Positions 42,832 to 52,464 of a stretch of DNA of 64,000 nucleotides are shown in pieces. The position numbers and the translations under genes are program-made. This stretch comes from Kluyvera sp046569695. GTDB lineage: Bacteria > Pseudomonadota > Gammaproteobacteria > Enterobacterales > Enterobacteriaceae. Below the pieces are notes generated by a model. The model was not told the DNA's origin. It did no database searches and was given only the letters and a program-made list of their open reading frames with translations. How positions within the stretch are numbered: position 1 is the first letter of the stretch; every line of letters begins with the position of its first letter. The stretch covers positions 1 through 64,000 of the forward strand of contig NZ_JBKHUI010000012.1 of assembly GCF_046569695.1 (NCBI RefSeq), written 5' to 3'.

Positions 42832-44265
42832 TTAGTGATTACGAATATAGTCGTCCATCTCGGTTTTCAGGTTATCGGATTTAGTACCGAAAATCGCCTG
42901 AACGCCGGAACCTGCAACCACCACGCCAGCAGCGCCCAGTTTTTTCAGGCCAGCCTGATCAACTTTCGCTACGTCGGCTACGCTCACGCGCAGACGGGTG
43001 ATACATGCATCAAGGTTCGTGATGTTTTCTTTACCGCCGAAGGCTGCAATCAGCGCCGGAGCCATTTCACTGGTTGCGGTTGCTTTGGTGTCTTCAGTGT
43101 TATCTTCACGACCCGGGGTTTTCAGGTCCAGTGCTTTAATCAGCACGCGGAAGACAACGTAGTAGACGATCGCATAGCAGATACCCACGATCGGGAACAG
43201 CCACAGTTTACTGCTGTTACCGGACAGTACGATAAAGTCGATCAGGCCGTGAGAGAAGGAAGTACCGTCACGCATACCCAGCAGGATACAGATCGGGAAC
43301 GCCAGACCAGCCAGAATCGCGTGGATGATGTACAGAATCGGCGCAACGAACATGAAGGAGAACTCGATCGGCTCGGTAATACCGGTCAGGAACGAGGTCA
43401 GCGCTGCGGAGATCATGATACCGCCCACTTTTGCACGGTTCTCTGGTTTAGCAGAGTGCCAGATGGCAATCGCTGCAGCCGGCAGGCCGTACATTTTGAA
43501 CAGGAAGCCGCCGGACAGTTTGCCCGCAGTCGGGTCGCCTGCCATGTAGCGAGGGATATCACCGTGGAATACCTGGCCTGCGGCGTTGGTGTATTCACCA
43601 ATCTGCATCTGGAATGGAACGTTCCAGATGTGGTGCAGACCGAACGGCACCAGGCAGCGCTCGATGAAGCCGTAGATACCAAACGCCACAACCGGGTTCT
43701 GGTAAGCAGCCCACTGAGAGAAGGTCTGGATAGCAGTACCAATTGGTGGCCAGATGAAGGACAGGATCACACCGGTAAAGATAGCGGCCAGACCTGAGAT
43801 GATCGGTACAAAGCGCTTGCCCGCGAAGAAGCCCAGGTATTCTGGCAGCTTGATGCGGTAGAAGCGGTTGAACATGTACGCAGCAATTGCACCGGAGATA
43901 ATACCGCCAAGAACACCGGTATCAGCCAGGTGTTTAGCGGTGATTTCTTCAGCCGGTAAATGCAGTACCAGCGGCGCAACCACAGCCATGGTTTTCACCA
44001 TGATGCCATAAGCGACGACTGAGGCGAGTGCGGATACGCCATCGTTATTAGTGAAGCCTAATGCCACACCGATAGCGAAGATAAGCGGCATGTTAGCAAA
44101 AACAGAACCGCCTGCTTCTGCCATAACATGAGAGACGACGGCTGGCAGCCAGCTGAAGTTTGCGGAACCGACGCCCAGCAGGATACCTGCGATAGGCAGC
44201 ACGGAAACCGGCAGCATCAGCGATTTACCGACCTTCTGCAGGTTAGCAAATGCATTCTTAAACAT
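42832..44265 (-). CDS. ptsG: Glucose-specific PTS enzyme IICB
   Basis: Inner-membrane glucose transporter and phosphotransferase, with IIA supplied by Crr. The 477 aa match E. coli. An N-terminal IIC domain with eight or more helices (about 1-380) precedes a flexible linker and the cytoplasmic IIB domain (about 400-477), with the phosphorylated Cys in NLDACITRLRVSV. The upstream leader keeps the SgrS-pairing site and a CRP site. It also controls Mlc through membrane sequestration (established in E. coli). Confidence 0.98.
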   Translation of the reverse strand: MFKNAFANLQKVGKSLMLPVSVLPIAGILLGVGSANFSWLPAVVSHVMAEAGGSVFANMPLIFAIGVALGFTNNDGVSALASVVAYGIMVKTMAVVAPLVLHLPAEEITAKHLADTGVLGGIISGAIAAYMFNRFYRIKLPEYLGFFAGKRFVPIISGLAAIFTGVILSFIWPPIGTAIQTFSQWAAYQNPVVAFGIYGFIERCLVPFGLHHIWNVPFQMQIGEYTNAAGQVFHGDIPRYMAGDPTAGKLSGGFLFKMYGLPAAAIAIWHSAKPENRAKVGGIMISAALTSFLTGITEPIEFSFMFVAPILYIIHAILAGLAFPICILLGMRDGTSFSHGLIDFIVLSGNSSKLWLFPIVGICYAIVYYVVFRVLIKALDLKTPGREDNTEDTKATATSEMAPALIAAFGGKENITNLDACITRLRVSVADVAKVDQAGLKKLGAAGVVVAGSGVQAIFGTKSDNLKTEMDDYIRNH

Positions 44266-44395
44266 AATTAGGAGTGCTCCTGAGTATTTGTACTTTTGTT
44301 ATACACGTTGTGTATATCTACGTTTTCACGCATTGGTGAGAGGGGAGAGACTCACCAGGGACAGGACATCTAAGTGCCCTTTTTATTTATTACAC
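44266..44395 (-). promoter_or_regulatory. ptsG leader with SgrS pairing site
   Basis: On the minus strand the leader carries ACTCAGGAGCACTCC just before the ATG (44285-44271). This is the region where the sRNA SgrS pairs in E. coli and where the Shine-Dalgarno GGAG lies. Near the expected start point, AATAAATAAAAAGGGCAC resembles the E. coli ptsG +1 region. This conservation predicts SgrS/Hfq silencing on glucose-phosphate stress. Confidence 0.7.
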
Positions 44396-44422
44396 AGAGT
44401 AAAATAATTCACTCCGGTTTTG

Positions 44423-44438
44423 TTTGACGGCTATCACG
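44423..44438 (-). promoter_or_regulatory. CRP site of ptsG
   Basis: TTTGA-N6-TCACG is close to the CRP consensus TGTGA-N6-TCACA. The neighbouring bases match the E. coli ptsG CRP site as I remember it. It lies upstream of the inferred start site, consistent with cAMP-CRP activation. Confidence 0.6.
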
Positions 44439-44584
44439 TTTCAAAGAGCTATAGCGCAAAATCTTAATCTTCTTTACATAAGACGTGTCTGTATGTTTCA
44501 AAAATAACATTCACCGCCACTTTTATGGCGGTGAACTGTACTCGCTTTGCCTATTAATTACGAGCAATAAAATAAGCTATGAAA

Positions 44585-45379
44585 TCAGGCAGATTGCAGG
44601 CGGGATGGGGCGATGTGGAAAAGGCGGGCAAAGTTATCGGTCGTCTGCAGCGCAAGCTGTTCAAGGCTTACGCCTTTCAGTACTGCCATGTACTCTGCCA
44701 CGTCTCGTACCATCGCTGGCTGGTTCTCTTTACCACGATGCGGTACCGGTGCCAGGTACGGGGAATCGGTCTCAACCAGCAGCCTGTCCAGCGGTACATA
44801 GCGTGCGGCATCGCGAAGCTGCTCCGCATTACGGAAAGTGACAATGCCGGAAAACGAGATATAGAATCCCATATCCAGTAGCTTACCCGCCGTCTCTCTA
44901 TCTTCAGTGAAACAGTGTAGTACACCGCCGCAATCCGTCACCTTTTCTTCCTGCAGAATGGCCAGGGTATCGGCACGCGCATCGCGGGTATGAACGATGA
45001 CCGGCTTGTTCAGCTCACGTCCAATCTGAATGTGCTGGCGGAAAGAGAGTTGCTGCTGCGCTTTAGTTTCCGGAGTGTAGAAATAGTCCAGCCCGGTTTC
45101 CCCCATCGCAACCACGCCCTCTTCCGCCGCCAGACGACGCAGCTCTTCAACGTCGTACGGCTCATCCTGATTCAGCGCATGAACGCCGCAGGAGAAGACC
45201 ACTTCCGGGCGGTTGCCCACCAGTTCGCGCATGCTGCGATAGCCAGGTATGGTGGTGGCGACCGCGAGGGCAAAACGAACGTCGCGCGCGGCGGCTTTCG
45301 CCATCACATCGTCAACGTCCTTGTGCAGAGATTCATAATTAAGGCCATCAAGATGGCAGTGCGAGTCGACTAAAAACAT
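44585..45379 (-). CDS. ycfH: TatD-family metal-dependent hydrolase YcfH
   Basis: Cytoplasmic TIM-barrel metallohydrolase related to DNase TatD. The 264 aa start at the ATG at 45379 (MFLVDSHCHLDGLNYES). Metal-binding His-x-His is in DSHCHLD, Glu in GETGLDYFYTPE, and Asp in VETDSPYLAPVPHRGK. Its physiological substrate is not firmly known. It ends the pabC-mltG-tmk-holB-ycfH operon, 10 bases after holB, and 319 bp separate it from ptsG. Confidence 0.95.
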   Translation of the reverse strand: MFLVDSHCHLDGLNYESLHKDVDDVMAKAAARDVRFALAVATTIPGYRSMRELVGNRPEVVFSCGVHALNQDEPYDVEELRRLAAEEGVVAMGETGLDYFYTPETKAQQQLSFRQHIQIGRELNKPVIVHTRDARADTLAILQEEKVTDCGGVLHCFTEDRETAGKLLDMGFYISFSGIVTFRNAEQLRDAARYVPLDRLLVETDSPYLAPVPHRGKENQPAMVRDVAEYMAVLKGVSLEQLALQTTDNFARLFHIAPSRLQSA

Positions 45380-45389
45380 GGTGTCTCTC

Positions 45390-46394
45390 TTAGAGGTGGG
45401 ATACTGGCAGTACCGCACCAGGTTGCAAATACTGTTCCCAGCGCAGCAGGCGCTCGGTGAGGATTAATTCGCGGTTCAGCCCCGTCACGCTCAGCAACTG
45501 CTCGCGGCAGGTGCAGGCGTCGGCGGCTATCACCTGCAGACGTGAAGCGGATAGCGTGTTCGCCAGTTGATGCACTAAGCCAAGGCTATCGGCATTGGTC
45601 AGCCGCGTAATGCGTTGTTGATGCTTCAGCGCGTCCAGCAGCAGCGACGAGAACCAGTGCAGACGAGCCACGACTGAATCATGGTTCAGCGTCGGCAAAA
45701 GTGCCAGCCAGTCACCGCTGGTTAAGGTGGCGCTAAGCGTCTGACAGAGCTTTTCACGCGCGCCCCAACTTTCTGGAGCCAGCAACTCCAGCGCGGCCGC
45801 CGGAGCATGGTCGCAAAGGCGCAGTGCGGTTAACAACGTCTCTCGCGGCTGGCTGACTTCACGTTCCAGCCACGCCAGCGCATAGGCTTCGCTCGGCGGT
45901 GCCAGATGGAAAGCACGACAGCGGCTACGCAGTGTCGCCAGCAGGCGAGCAGGCTCTTCACAGGCGAGGAAGAACCAGGTGTTTTTCGGCGGCTCTTCCA
46001 GCGTTTTTAACAGCGCGTTGGCGGCAGCTTCCGTCAGCAGTGCCGCATCGGCAATCCACACCACTTTCGCTCCGCCAAGGCGTGAATGTTCGTACAGCTT
46101 TTCGCTGGTGTCGCGCACCGCGTCGATACCCAACGTGCTTTTGCCTTTTTCCGGCTGCAGCACGTAGTAATCCGGGTGCGTACCCGCCTGCATCAACTGA
46201 CAGCTATGACACTGGCCGCAGCTTTTATGCCCGTCGGGATTCTGACACATCAGAAAACGGGTGATGGCGTAGGCCAGCGAATCAACCCCCATCCCGCCGC
46301 GCGCCTGAATCAGCAGCGCGTGGTGACCCCGTCCGGCCTGGTAGCTTGCGACAAGCTGCTCAAACGGTGGGCGTAACCACGGATACCATTTCAT
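45390..46394 (-). CDS. holB: DNA polymerase III delta-prime subunit HolB
   Basis: Stator of the clamp loader that helps open and load the beta clamp. The 334 aa match E. coli. It is an AAA+-like fold without a functional P-loop, as expected for delta-prime. The zinc finger is at about 50-62 (CQNPDGHKSCGQCHSC) and the SRC motif is in LLATLRSRC. It overlaps the tmk stop by 4 bases. Confidence 0.97.
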   Translation of the reverse strand: MKWYPWLRPPFEQLVASYQAGRGHHALLIQARGGMGVDSLAYAITRFLMCQNPDGHKSCGQCHSCQLMQAGTHPDYYVLQPEKGKSTLGIDAVRDTSEKLYEHSRLGGAKVVWIADAALLTEAAANALLKTLEEPPKNTWFFLACEEPARLLATLRSRCRAFHLAPPSEAYALAWLEREVSQPRETLLTALRLCDHAPAAALELLAPESWGAREKLCQTLSATLTSGDWLALLPTLNHDSVVARLHWFSSLLLDALKHQQRITRLTNADSLGLVHQLANTLSASRLQVIAADACTCREQLLSVTGLNRELILTERLLRWEQYLQPGAVLPVSHL

Positions 46395-47032
46395 GCCTGC
46401 TGCTCCGCAACCCAGGCGGTGACCGCCGCACGGATATCGTTCATCACGTTGTCCAGCGGCTGAGTGGCATCGACGGTAATAATGCTGCTATCTTCCGCCG
46501 CCAGCTCCAGATAACGGGCTCGGGTGCGGTTGAAGAAGTTCAGCGACTCCTGCTCAATGCGGTCGAGGTCGCCACGGGCACGGGCACGCTTCAGGCCCAC
46601 TTCCGGAGTGACGTCGAGATAAATGGTCAGGTTCGGACGAAAATCGCCGAGCACCGTGTTGCGCAGCGTCGCCAGCATCTCTCTATCGATACCGCGACCG
46701 CCGCCCTGATAGGCCTGAGTGGAGAGATCGTGGCGATCGCCAATGACCCACTTCCCGCTCGCCAGTGCCGGTTTGATCACTGTTTCAACCAGTTGGACGC
46801 GCGCGGCGTAGAACATCAGCACTTCCGCTTTATCGGTAATCACTTCGTCGCCGACTGATTTGATGTCCAGCACCAGGCTGCGCAGTTTTTCTGCCAGCAC
46901 GGTACCGCCCGGTTCACGGGTGAACAGCAGGTCGTTTACGCCGAGGTCGCGAAGCGTTTCGACAACCACGTCGCGAGCGGTAGTTTTGCCCGCCCCTTCC
47001 AGTCCTTCAATGACGATGTAATTACTGCGCAT
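46391..47032 (-). CDS. tmk: Thymidylate kinase
   Basis: Phosphorylates dTMP to dTDP. The 213 aa match E. coli. P-loop EGLEGAGKTTARD and the DR(x) motif GDRHDLSTQAYQGGGRGI, with the lid, are clear. Overlaps with both mltG (11 bases) and holB (4 bases) show a compact operon. Confidence 0.98.
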   Translation of the reverse strand: MRSNYIVIEGLEGAGKTTARDVVVETLRDLGVNDLLFTREPGGTVLAEKLRSLVLDIKSVGDEVITDKAEVLMFYAARVQLVETVIKPALASGKWVIGDRHDLSTQAYQGGGRGIDREMLATLRNTVLGDFRPNLTIYLDVTPEVGLKRARARGDLDRIEQESLNFFNRTRARYLELAAEDSSIITVDATQPLDNVMNDIRAAVTAWVAEQQA

Positions 47033-48044
47033 TTTTATCCTTTAGCACTTTCAGGTAATCCTGTACCGAGCGGTTATGGCTCGCAAGATTGGTATTAAAC
47101 GTATGCCCGCCTTTGCCGTCGGCCACAAAATAGAGGTACGGCGTTTTTGCCGGATGCGCGGCGGCATTCAGCGAGGCTTCGCCAGGGCTGGCAATCGCGC
47201 CCGGCGGCAGGCCAGAAATCGTGTAGGTATTATACGCGGTTGGGGTCTCAAGATCCTTACGGGAAAGCTTTCCATCGTAGCGCTCACCCATGCCGTAGAT
47301 GACGGTCGGATCGGTTTGCAGACGCATGCCGATGCGCAGACGATTGATAAACACCGACGCCACGCGATCGCGCTCTTCTGGTACCGCAGTCTCTTTCTCA
47401 ATAATAGAGGCCATCGTCACCAGCTGATTTTTGTCGTTATACGGCAGGTTATCCGCCCGCCCTTCCCAGACCTTATCAACCTGTGTGACCATTTTCTGGT
47501 GGGCGCGCTTGAGGATAGCCACATCGCTGGTATTGGCGGTATACATCCAGGTGTCAGGCCAGAACCAGCCCTCCACCCATTCCGGGTTCTCGAACTTAAG
47601 CGCTTCGGCCACCGTAGCGTATTTATCATCGCTCAGCGTGTGTTTGATGTACGGCGCTTCGCGTAACTGCTTGAGATAGTCGCTGAGGCGCATCCCTTCC
47701 ACAAAACGCAGTGGGAACTGCGCTTCTTTGCCGCTACCCAACAGTTGCAGCATTTCGCGCACGGTCATCTGCGGCGTGAAACGATAAGTACCTGCCTTAA
47801 AGTGGGAAAGCTCTGGTTCAAGACGCAGCAGCCACTGGAACACCCGTGGACGGTTGATCACTTTCTCAGCGTAAAGCTGGTCGCCCAGCGCCAGTCGCCC
47901 GGTGCCGGTTTTTAGCGTAAAGACGGTCTCATCTTTAATCAGGAGGGTGCTGTTGGCGAGCTGTCGGACTTTCCACACGCCAATACCGGCGGCAATGCCC
48001 AGAATAACCAACAGTAACAAAACTACGCGTAACATTTTCTTCAT
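47022..48044 (-). CDS. mltG: Endolytic murein transglycosylase MltG
   Basis: Inner-membrane lytic transglycosylase that cuts nascent glycan strands and helps set glycan chain length (YceG in E. coli). The 340 aa start at the ATG at 48044, which follows the pabC stop by one base; a six-codon longer frame lies inside pabC. A single TM helix (about 5-25) is followed by a LysM-like region and the YceG domain, with the catalytic Glu in ASIIEKETAVPEERD. Confidence 0.96.
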   Translation of the reverse strand: MKKMLRVVLLLLVILGIAAGIGVWKVRQLANSTLLIKDETVFTLKTGTGRLALGDQLYAEKVINRPRVFQWLLRLEPELSHFKAGTYRFTPQMTVREMLQLLGSGKEAQFPLRFVEGMRLSDYLKQLREAPYIKHTLSDDKYATVAEALKFENPEWVEGWFWPDTWMYTANTSDVAILKRAHQKMVTQVDKVWEGRADNLPYNDKNQLVTMASIIEKETAVPEERDRVASVFINRLRIGMRLQTDPTVIYGMGERYDGKLSRKDLETPTAYNTYTISGLPPGAIASPGEASLNAAAHPAKTPYLYFVADGKGGHTFNTNLASHNRSVQDYLKVLKDKNAQ

Positions 48045-48045
48045 G

Positions 48046-48855
48046 CTAATCAGGCGACTCACACAGTGGGGCTAGAAATTGGTAAAGTTCGCGGGCAGAC
48101 CACTGCTGCTCCGCATAGCGCTGAACGGGGACAAGCGGCATCAGCGCGTTACAAATAAGCACTTCATCAGCCTGCTCCAGCGCCGACAGCGGCACATTCA
48201 CTTCGACAACACGATAGGCCGTCGGTGCCAGCAGTTTCATTATATATTGCCGCATGATGCCGTTCACTCCCGCCTGGTCAAGGCGCGGCGTATAGACATT
48301 CTGTCCGCAGCGCCAGAACAGATTGGCGGCACAGCATTCCGTAAGCCACCCGTCGCTGTCAAGGACAAGGGCTTCATCGGCCGCCGTCTGCTCAAGATGA
48401 GAACGAATCAGCACCTGTTCGAGGCGATTAAGGTGTTTAAGTCCTGCGAGATACGGGTTACGGCCGAGCGTTACCGGGCTGAGCGCAAGGGTGATCCCCT
48501 CCGCTTTCCAGCGTGCGTAATGGGCTGGCGCGGCTGAGGTCGAGAGTATTCGCGTCGGCGTCTGGCAGGCGCTGCCGCTGTAACCACGGCCACCTGCCCC
48601 GCGGCTGAGGATGATTTTGAGTACCCCATTTTGCAGACGCTGCGCCAGCAGCGTCATCTCATCGCTGAGCGTTGACCATGATTCGAAGGGAATAGCCAGC
48701 CGCTGACAGGCGGACTGCAGGCGGGCGATGTGCGCAGGCTGAAGCTGCACCCGGCCGTTGACCACTCTGGCGGTAGTAAAGCAACCGTCGCCAAACTGAG
48801 TGGCGCGATCGTTCACCGCGAGAGTGTTCTGCTCGAGGCCATTAATCAAGAACAT
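48046..48855 (-). CDS. pabC: 4-amino-4-deoxychorismate lyase
   Basis: PLP enzyme that makes p-aminobenzoate and pyruvate, for folate synthesis. The 269 aa match E. coli. It is a class IV aminotransferase fold with the PLP lysine in LAGLKHLNRLEQV and the family segment LTECCAANLFW. It starts downstream of a terminator behind fabF, so it may need its own promoter. Confidence 0.95.
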   Translation of the reverse strand: MFLINGLEQNTLAVNDRATQFGDGCFTTARVVNGRVQLQPAHIARLQSACQRLAIPFESWSTLSDEMTLLAQRLQNGVLKIILSRGAGGRGYSGSACQTPTRILSTSAAPAHYARWKAEGITLALSPVTLGRNPYLAGLKHLNRLEQVLIRSHLEQTAADEALVLDSDGWLTECCAANLFWRCGQNVYTPRLDQAGVNGIMRQYIMKLLAPTAYRVVEVNVPLSALEQADEVLICNALMPLVPVQRYAEQQWSARELYQFLAPLCESPD

Positions 48856-48923
48856 AGCGGCTCCTTATTGATGGTCGGGTAGTGTCGCAGGATGAAACGC
48901 GTTGAACAAGCAGAGAAAGCTGA

Positions 48924-48951
48924 ATAAAAAAAGGCCCGACATGCGGGCCTT
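48924..48951 (-). terminator. fabF terminator
   Basis: AAGGCCCG (48931-48938) and CGGGCCTT (48944-48951) form an 8-bp stem with an A-run at 48924-48932 that reads as T on the minus strand. It lies 46 bases after the fabF stop and before pabC. Confidence 0.88.
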
Positions 48952-48996
48952 CATCGAAGCGTTGTCTGATAGCTCGATGCCATCAGACAATCAGGC

Positions 48997-50238
48997 TCAG
49001 ACCTTTTTGAAGATCAGTGAGCCGTTGGTGCCACCAAAGCCGAAGGAGTTACACAGCGTGTACTCCATACCGCTGACCTGACGCGCTTCGTGAGGCACGA
49101 AGTCCAGATCGCAACCTTCATCCGGGTTATCCAGGTTGATGGTTGGCGGAACAGCCTGATCGCGCAGTGCCAGGATAGAGTAGATAGATTCTACTGCGCC
49201 TGCAGCACCCAGCAGGTGGCCGGTCATAGACTTGGTGGAGCTGACCATTACGCGGCTAGCAGCGTCGCCGAAGACAGACTTAACGGCCTGCGCTTCTGCT
49301 TTATCGCCTGCTGGCGTAGAGGTCCCGTGAGCGTTCACGTAGCCAATCTGGCCCGCATCAATACCCGCGTCGCGAATAGCGTTAACCATCGCCAGCGCTG
49401 CACCTGCGCCGTTTTCCGGCGGTGAAGTCATGTGGTACGCATCGCTGCTCATACCGAAGCCAACGACTTCAGCATAGATTTTCGCGCCACGTTTTTTCGC
49501 GTGCTCGTACTCTTCCAGTACGACCATACCTGCGCCGTCACCCAGCACAAAGCCATCACGCTCTTTATCCCACGGACGGCTCGCCGCCTGCGGGTTCTCG
49601 TTACGCGTAGACAGCGCACGCGCCGCACCGAAACCACCAACGCCCAGAGGGGTACTGGCTTTTTCAGCGCCACCGGCAACCATCGCATCCGCATCGCCGT
49701 AAGCGATGATACGCGCGGCCTGACCGATGTTGTGCACACCGGAAGTACAGGCAGTCGCGATGGAAATGCTTGGCCCACGCAAACCGAACATGATGGTCAG
49801 GTGACCTGCCACCATGTTAACAATCGTCGACGGAACGAAGAACGGGCTGATCTTACGAGGACCACCATTCACCAGAGAGGTGTGGTTTTCTTCGATAAGA
49901 CCGAGACCACCAATACCGGAGCCGATAGCGGCGCCAATACGGTGAGCGTTCTCTTCCGTAATTTCAAGGCCAGAATCCTGCATGGCCTGAACGCCAGCGA
50001 CAATTCCATATTGAATGAAGGCATCCATCTTGCGCTGTTCTTTGCGCGAGATAATGTCATCACAGTTAAAATCCTTTACTAAGCCAGCAAATTTGGTTGC
50101 ATAGGCGCTAGTATCGAAATGGTCGATCAGGCTGATGCCACTCTGACCGGCAAGGAGAGCTTTCCAGGTAGACTCTACGGTATTGCCGACAGGAGACAAC
50201 ATGCCCAGTCCGGTCACAACTACACGACGCTTAGACAC
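48997..50238 (-). CDS. fabF: 3-oxoacyl-ACP synthase II (FabF)
   Basis: Chain-elongating condensing enzyme of type II fatty-acid synthesis, important for palmitoleate to cis-vaccenate at low temperature. The 413 aa match E. coli. The nucleophile Cys is in IATACTSGVHNIGQ and the two His in VNAHGTSTPAGD and KSMTGHLLGAAG. It is 88 bases after acpP. Confidence 0.98.
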   Translation of the reverse strand: MSKRRVVVTGLGMLSPVGNTVESTWKALLAGQSGISLIDHFDTSAYATKFAGLVKDFNCDDIISRKEQRKMDAFIQYGIVAGVQAMQDSGLEITEENAHRIGAAIGSGIGGLGLIEENHTSLVNGGPRKISPFFVPSTIVNMVAGHLTIMFGLRGPSISIATACTSGVHNIGQAARIIAYGDADAMVAGGAEKASTPLGVGGFGAARALSTRNENPQAASRPWDKERDGFVLGDGAGMVVLEEYEHAKKRGAKIYAEVVGFGMSSDAYHMTSPPENGAGAALAMVNAIRDAGIDAGQIGYVNAHGTSTPAGDKAEAQAVKSVFGDAASRVMVSSTKSMTGHLLGAAGAVESIYSILALRDQAVPPTINLDNPDEGCDLDFVPHEARQVSGMEYTLCNSFGFGGTNGSLIFKKV

Positions 50239-50326
50239 GTTTGTCCTCCAGGGAGGGATAAAATAGATACTTGTGGGACAAAAAGATAAAACTCAGGCGG
50301 TCGAATGACCGCCTGGAGATGTTCAC

Positions 50327-50563
50327 TTACGCCTGGTGACCGTTGATGTAATCAATGGCAGCCTGAACGGTGGTGATTTTCTCAGCTTCTTCGTCCGGAA
50401 TCTCAGTATCAAACTCTTCTTCCAGAGCCATTACCAGCTCAACGGTGTCAAGAGAATCTGCGCCCAGGTCTTCAACGAAGGAAGCATTGTTGGTCACTTC
50501 TTCCTGCTTAACGCCCAGCTGTTCGCCGATGATTTTCTTAACGCGTTCTTCGATAGTGCTCAT
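50327..50563 (-). CDS. acpP: Acyl carrier protein
   Basis: Carries growing acyl chains on 4'-phosphopantetheine. From the ATG at 50563 it is 78 aa, identical or nearly so to E. coli. The attachment Ser is in [21 protein letters not shown] longer frame upstream (to 50713) is an unused extension. The 209-bp gap to fabG is expected to hold its strong promoter. Confidence 0.99.
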
Positions 50564-50772
50564 ACTCTTAAATTTCCTATCAAAACTCGCTTTCGCGATG
50601 GTTTTCGTAGTGTATAAAATGTTGAAAAATTTGCAACTAAATCCCGGCAGGTCGTACCACGATTTTACGCTATTTTGAGGGTGTTTGCCCTCATAACGCA
50701 AATGATTTTGCACTAATCATGCTCAGACATACGTAGATTGCCCGTTGTCTGAGCACTTTGTGCAAAACGCAA

Positions 50773-51507
50773 TCAGACCATGTACATCCCGCCGTTTACG
50801 TGCAACGTTTCACCAGTGATGTAACTTGCTTCGTCGGAGGCCAAAAATGCAACCGCACTAGCGATTTCATTTGGAGTGCCGAGGCGCCCCGCAGGAACTG
50901 CCGCCAGTGTACCCGCACGCTGCTCATCGGTCAGCGCACGCGTCATGTCCGTTTCAATAAAGCCCGGAGCAACAACGTTCACAGTAATACCGCGTGACGC
51001 AACTTCACGCGCCAGTGATTTACTGAAGCCGATCAGACCCGCTTTCGCCGCAGCGTAGTTAGCCTGACCTGCATTTCCCATGGTACCAACCACAGAACCG
51101 ATAGTGATGATACGCCCATGACGCTTTTTCATCATAGCGCGCATTACCGCTTTTGACAGACGGAAAACAGATGACAGGTTGGTTTCGATGATATCGTTCC
51201 ACTCGTCATCTTTCATGCGCATTAACAGGTTATCACGAGTAATCCCGGCATTATTGACCAGAATGTCGACTTCGCCAAATTCCGCGCGGATATTTCCGAG
51301 AACAGATTCAATAGATGCTGGATCGGTCACATTCAACAGCAGACCTTTACCGTTCGCACCCAAATAATCGCTAATCGCCTGCGCGCCGCTTTCGCTGGTC
51401 GCAGTACCGATAACTTTCGCGCCGCGAGCGACGAGAGTTTCAGCGATTGCGCGGCCAATACCGCGGCTTGCACCCGTTACCAGTGCAATTTTTCCTTCAA
51501 AGCTCAT
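50773..51507 (-). CDS. fabG: 3-oxoacyl-ACP reductase FabG
   Basis: NADPH-dependent ketoreductase of fatty-acid elongation. From the ATG at 51507 it is 244 aa, as in E. coli. It has the short-chain dehydrogenase motifs: TGASRGIGRAIAE for cofactor, NNAGI, and catalytic Tyr/Lys in NYAAAKAGLIGFSK. It lies 10 bases after fabD. Confidence 0.98.
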   Translation of the reverse strand: MSFEGKIALVTGASRGIGRAIAETLVARGAKVIGTATSESGAQAISDYLGANGKGLLLNVTDPASIESVLGNIRAEFGEVDILVNNAGITRDNLLMRMKDDEWNDIIETNLSSVFRLSKAVMRAMMKKRHGRIITIGSVVGTMGNAGQANYAAAKAGLIGFSKSLAREVASRGITVNVVAPGFIETDMTRALTDEQRAGTLAAVPAGRLGTPNEIASAVAFLASDEASYITGETLHVNGGMYMV

Positions 51508-51517
51508 GCTTTCCTCT

Positions 51518-52447
51518 TTATTGCGCAAGTGCCGCTGACAGGGCAGCCGGCTCGTTAATGGCCGATGCAGTCAGGGTATCTACAATACGTTTGGTCAGAC
51601 CGGTGAGGACTTTACCCGGACCAACTTCATACAGATGCTCTACGCCCTGGGATGCCATAAACTCAACGGTTTTGGTCCACTGAACCGGGCTGTACAGCTG
51701 GCGAACCAGTGCGTCGCGAATCGCGTCGGCATTGGTTTCGCACTTCACGTCAACGTTGTTCACAACCGGAACGGTCGGCGCGTTAAAGGTAATTTTCTGC
51801 AGTTCTACGGCCAGCTTCTCGGCTGCAGGCTTCATCAGCGCACAGTGGGATGGCACGCTGACCGGCAGCGGCAGTGCACGCTTAGCGCCCGCTGCTTTAC
51901 AGGCGGCACCCGCACGTTCAACCGCTTCTTTGTGACCGGCGATAACCACCTGGCCTGGCGAATTGAAGTTAACCGGAGAAACCACCTGGCCTTCAGCAGA
52001 CTCTTCGCACGCTTTGGCGATAGACGCATCGTCAAGACCGATGATGGCGGACATGCCGCCGGTGCCTTCCGGTACCGCTTCCTGCATAAATTTGCCGCGC
52101 AGTTCAACCAGACGCACCGCGTCAGCGAAAGCGATAACGCCCGCGCAAACCAGCGCAGAGTATTCACCCAGGCTGTGACCGGCCATCAGAGTTGGTGCTT
52201 TACCGCCCTGCTGCTGCCACAGACGATACAGGGCAACGGAAGCGGTCAGCAGCGCCGGCTGGGTCTGCCAGGTTTTGTTCAGCTCTTCAGCTGGCCCCTG
52301 TTGGGTCAGCGCCCATAAATCGTAGCCCAGCGCTGCGGAAGCTTCATGAAAAGTTTCTTCAATAACCGGATAGGTTGCTGCCAGTTCAGACAGCATGCCT
52401 ACCGCCTGTGAACCCTGACCCGGGAACACGAAAGCGAATTGCGTCAT
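51518..52447 (-). CDS. fabD: Malonyl-CoA:ACP transacylase FabD
   Basis: Loads malonyl groups onto ACP. The 309 aa match E. coli. Active-site Ser is in the GHSLGEYSALVCAG elbow and its partner His in VSVPSHCALM; the N-terminal FPGQGSQAVGM forms the oxyanion hole. It is 17 bases after fabH. Confidence 0.98.
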   Translation of the reverse strand: MTQFAFVFPGQGSQAVGMLSELAATYPVIEETFHEASAALGYDLWALTQQGPAEELNKTWQTQPALLTASVALYRLWQQQGGKAPTLMAGHSLGEYSALVCAGVIAFADAVRLVELRGKFMQEAVPEGTGGMSAIIGLDDASIAKACEESAEGQVVSPVNFNSPGQVVIAGHKEAVERAGAACKAAGAKRALPLPVSVPSHCALMKPAAEKLAVELQKITFNAPTVPVVNNVDVKCETNADAIRDALVRQLYSPVQWTKTVEFMASQGVEHLYEVGPGKVLTGLTKRIVDTLTASAINEPAALSAALAQ

Positions 52448-52464
52448 GTTTATAATCCTTATAC

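Noticed and set aside
43325..43797. Plus-strand ORFs opposite ptsG
   Set aside because: Reverse-frame shadows of a conserved membrane protein gene.
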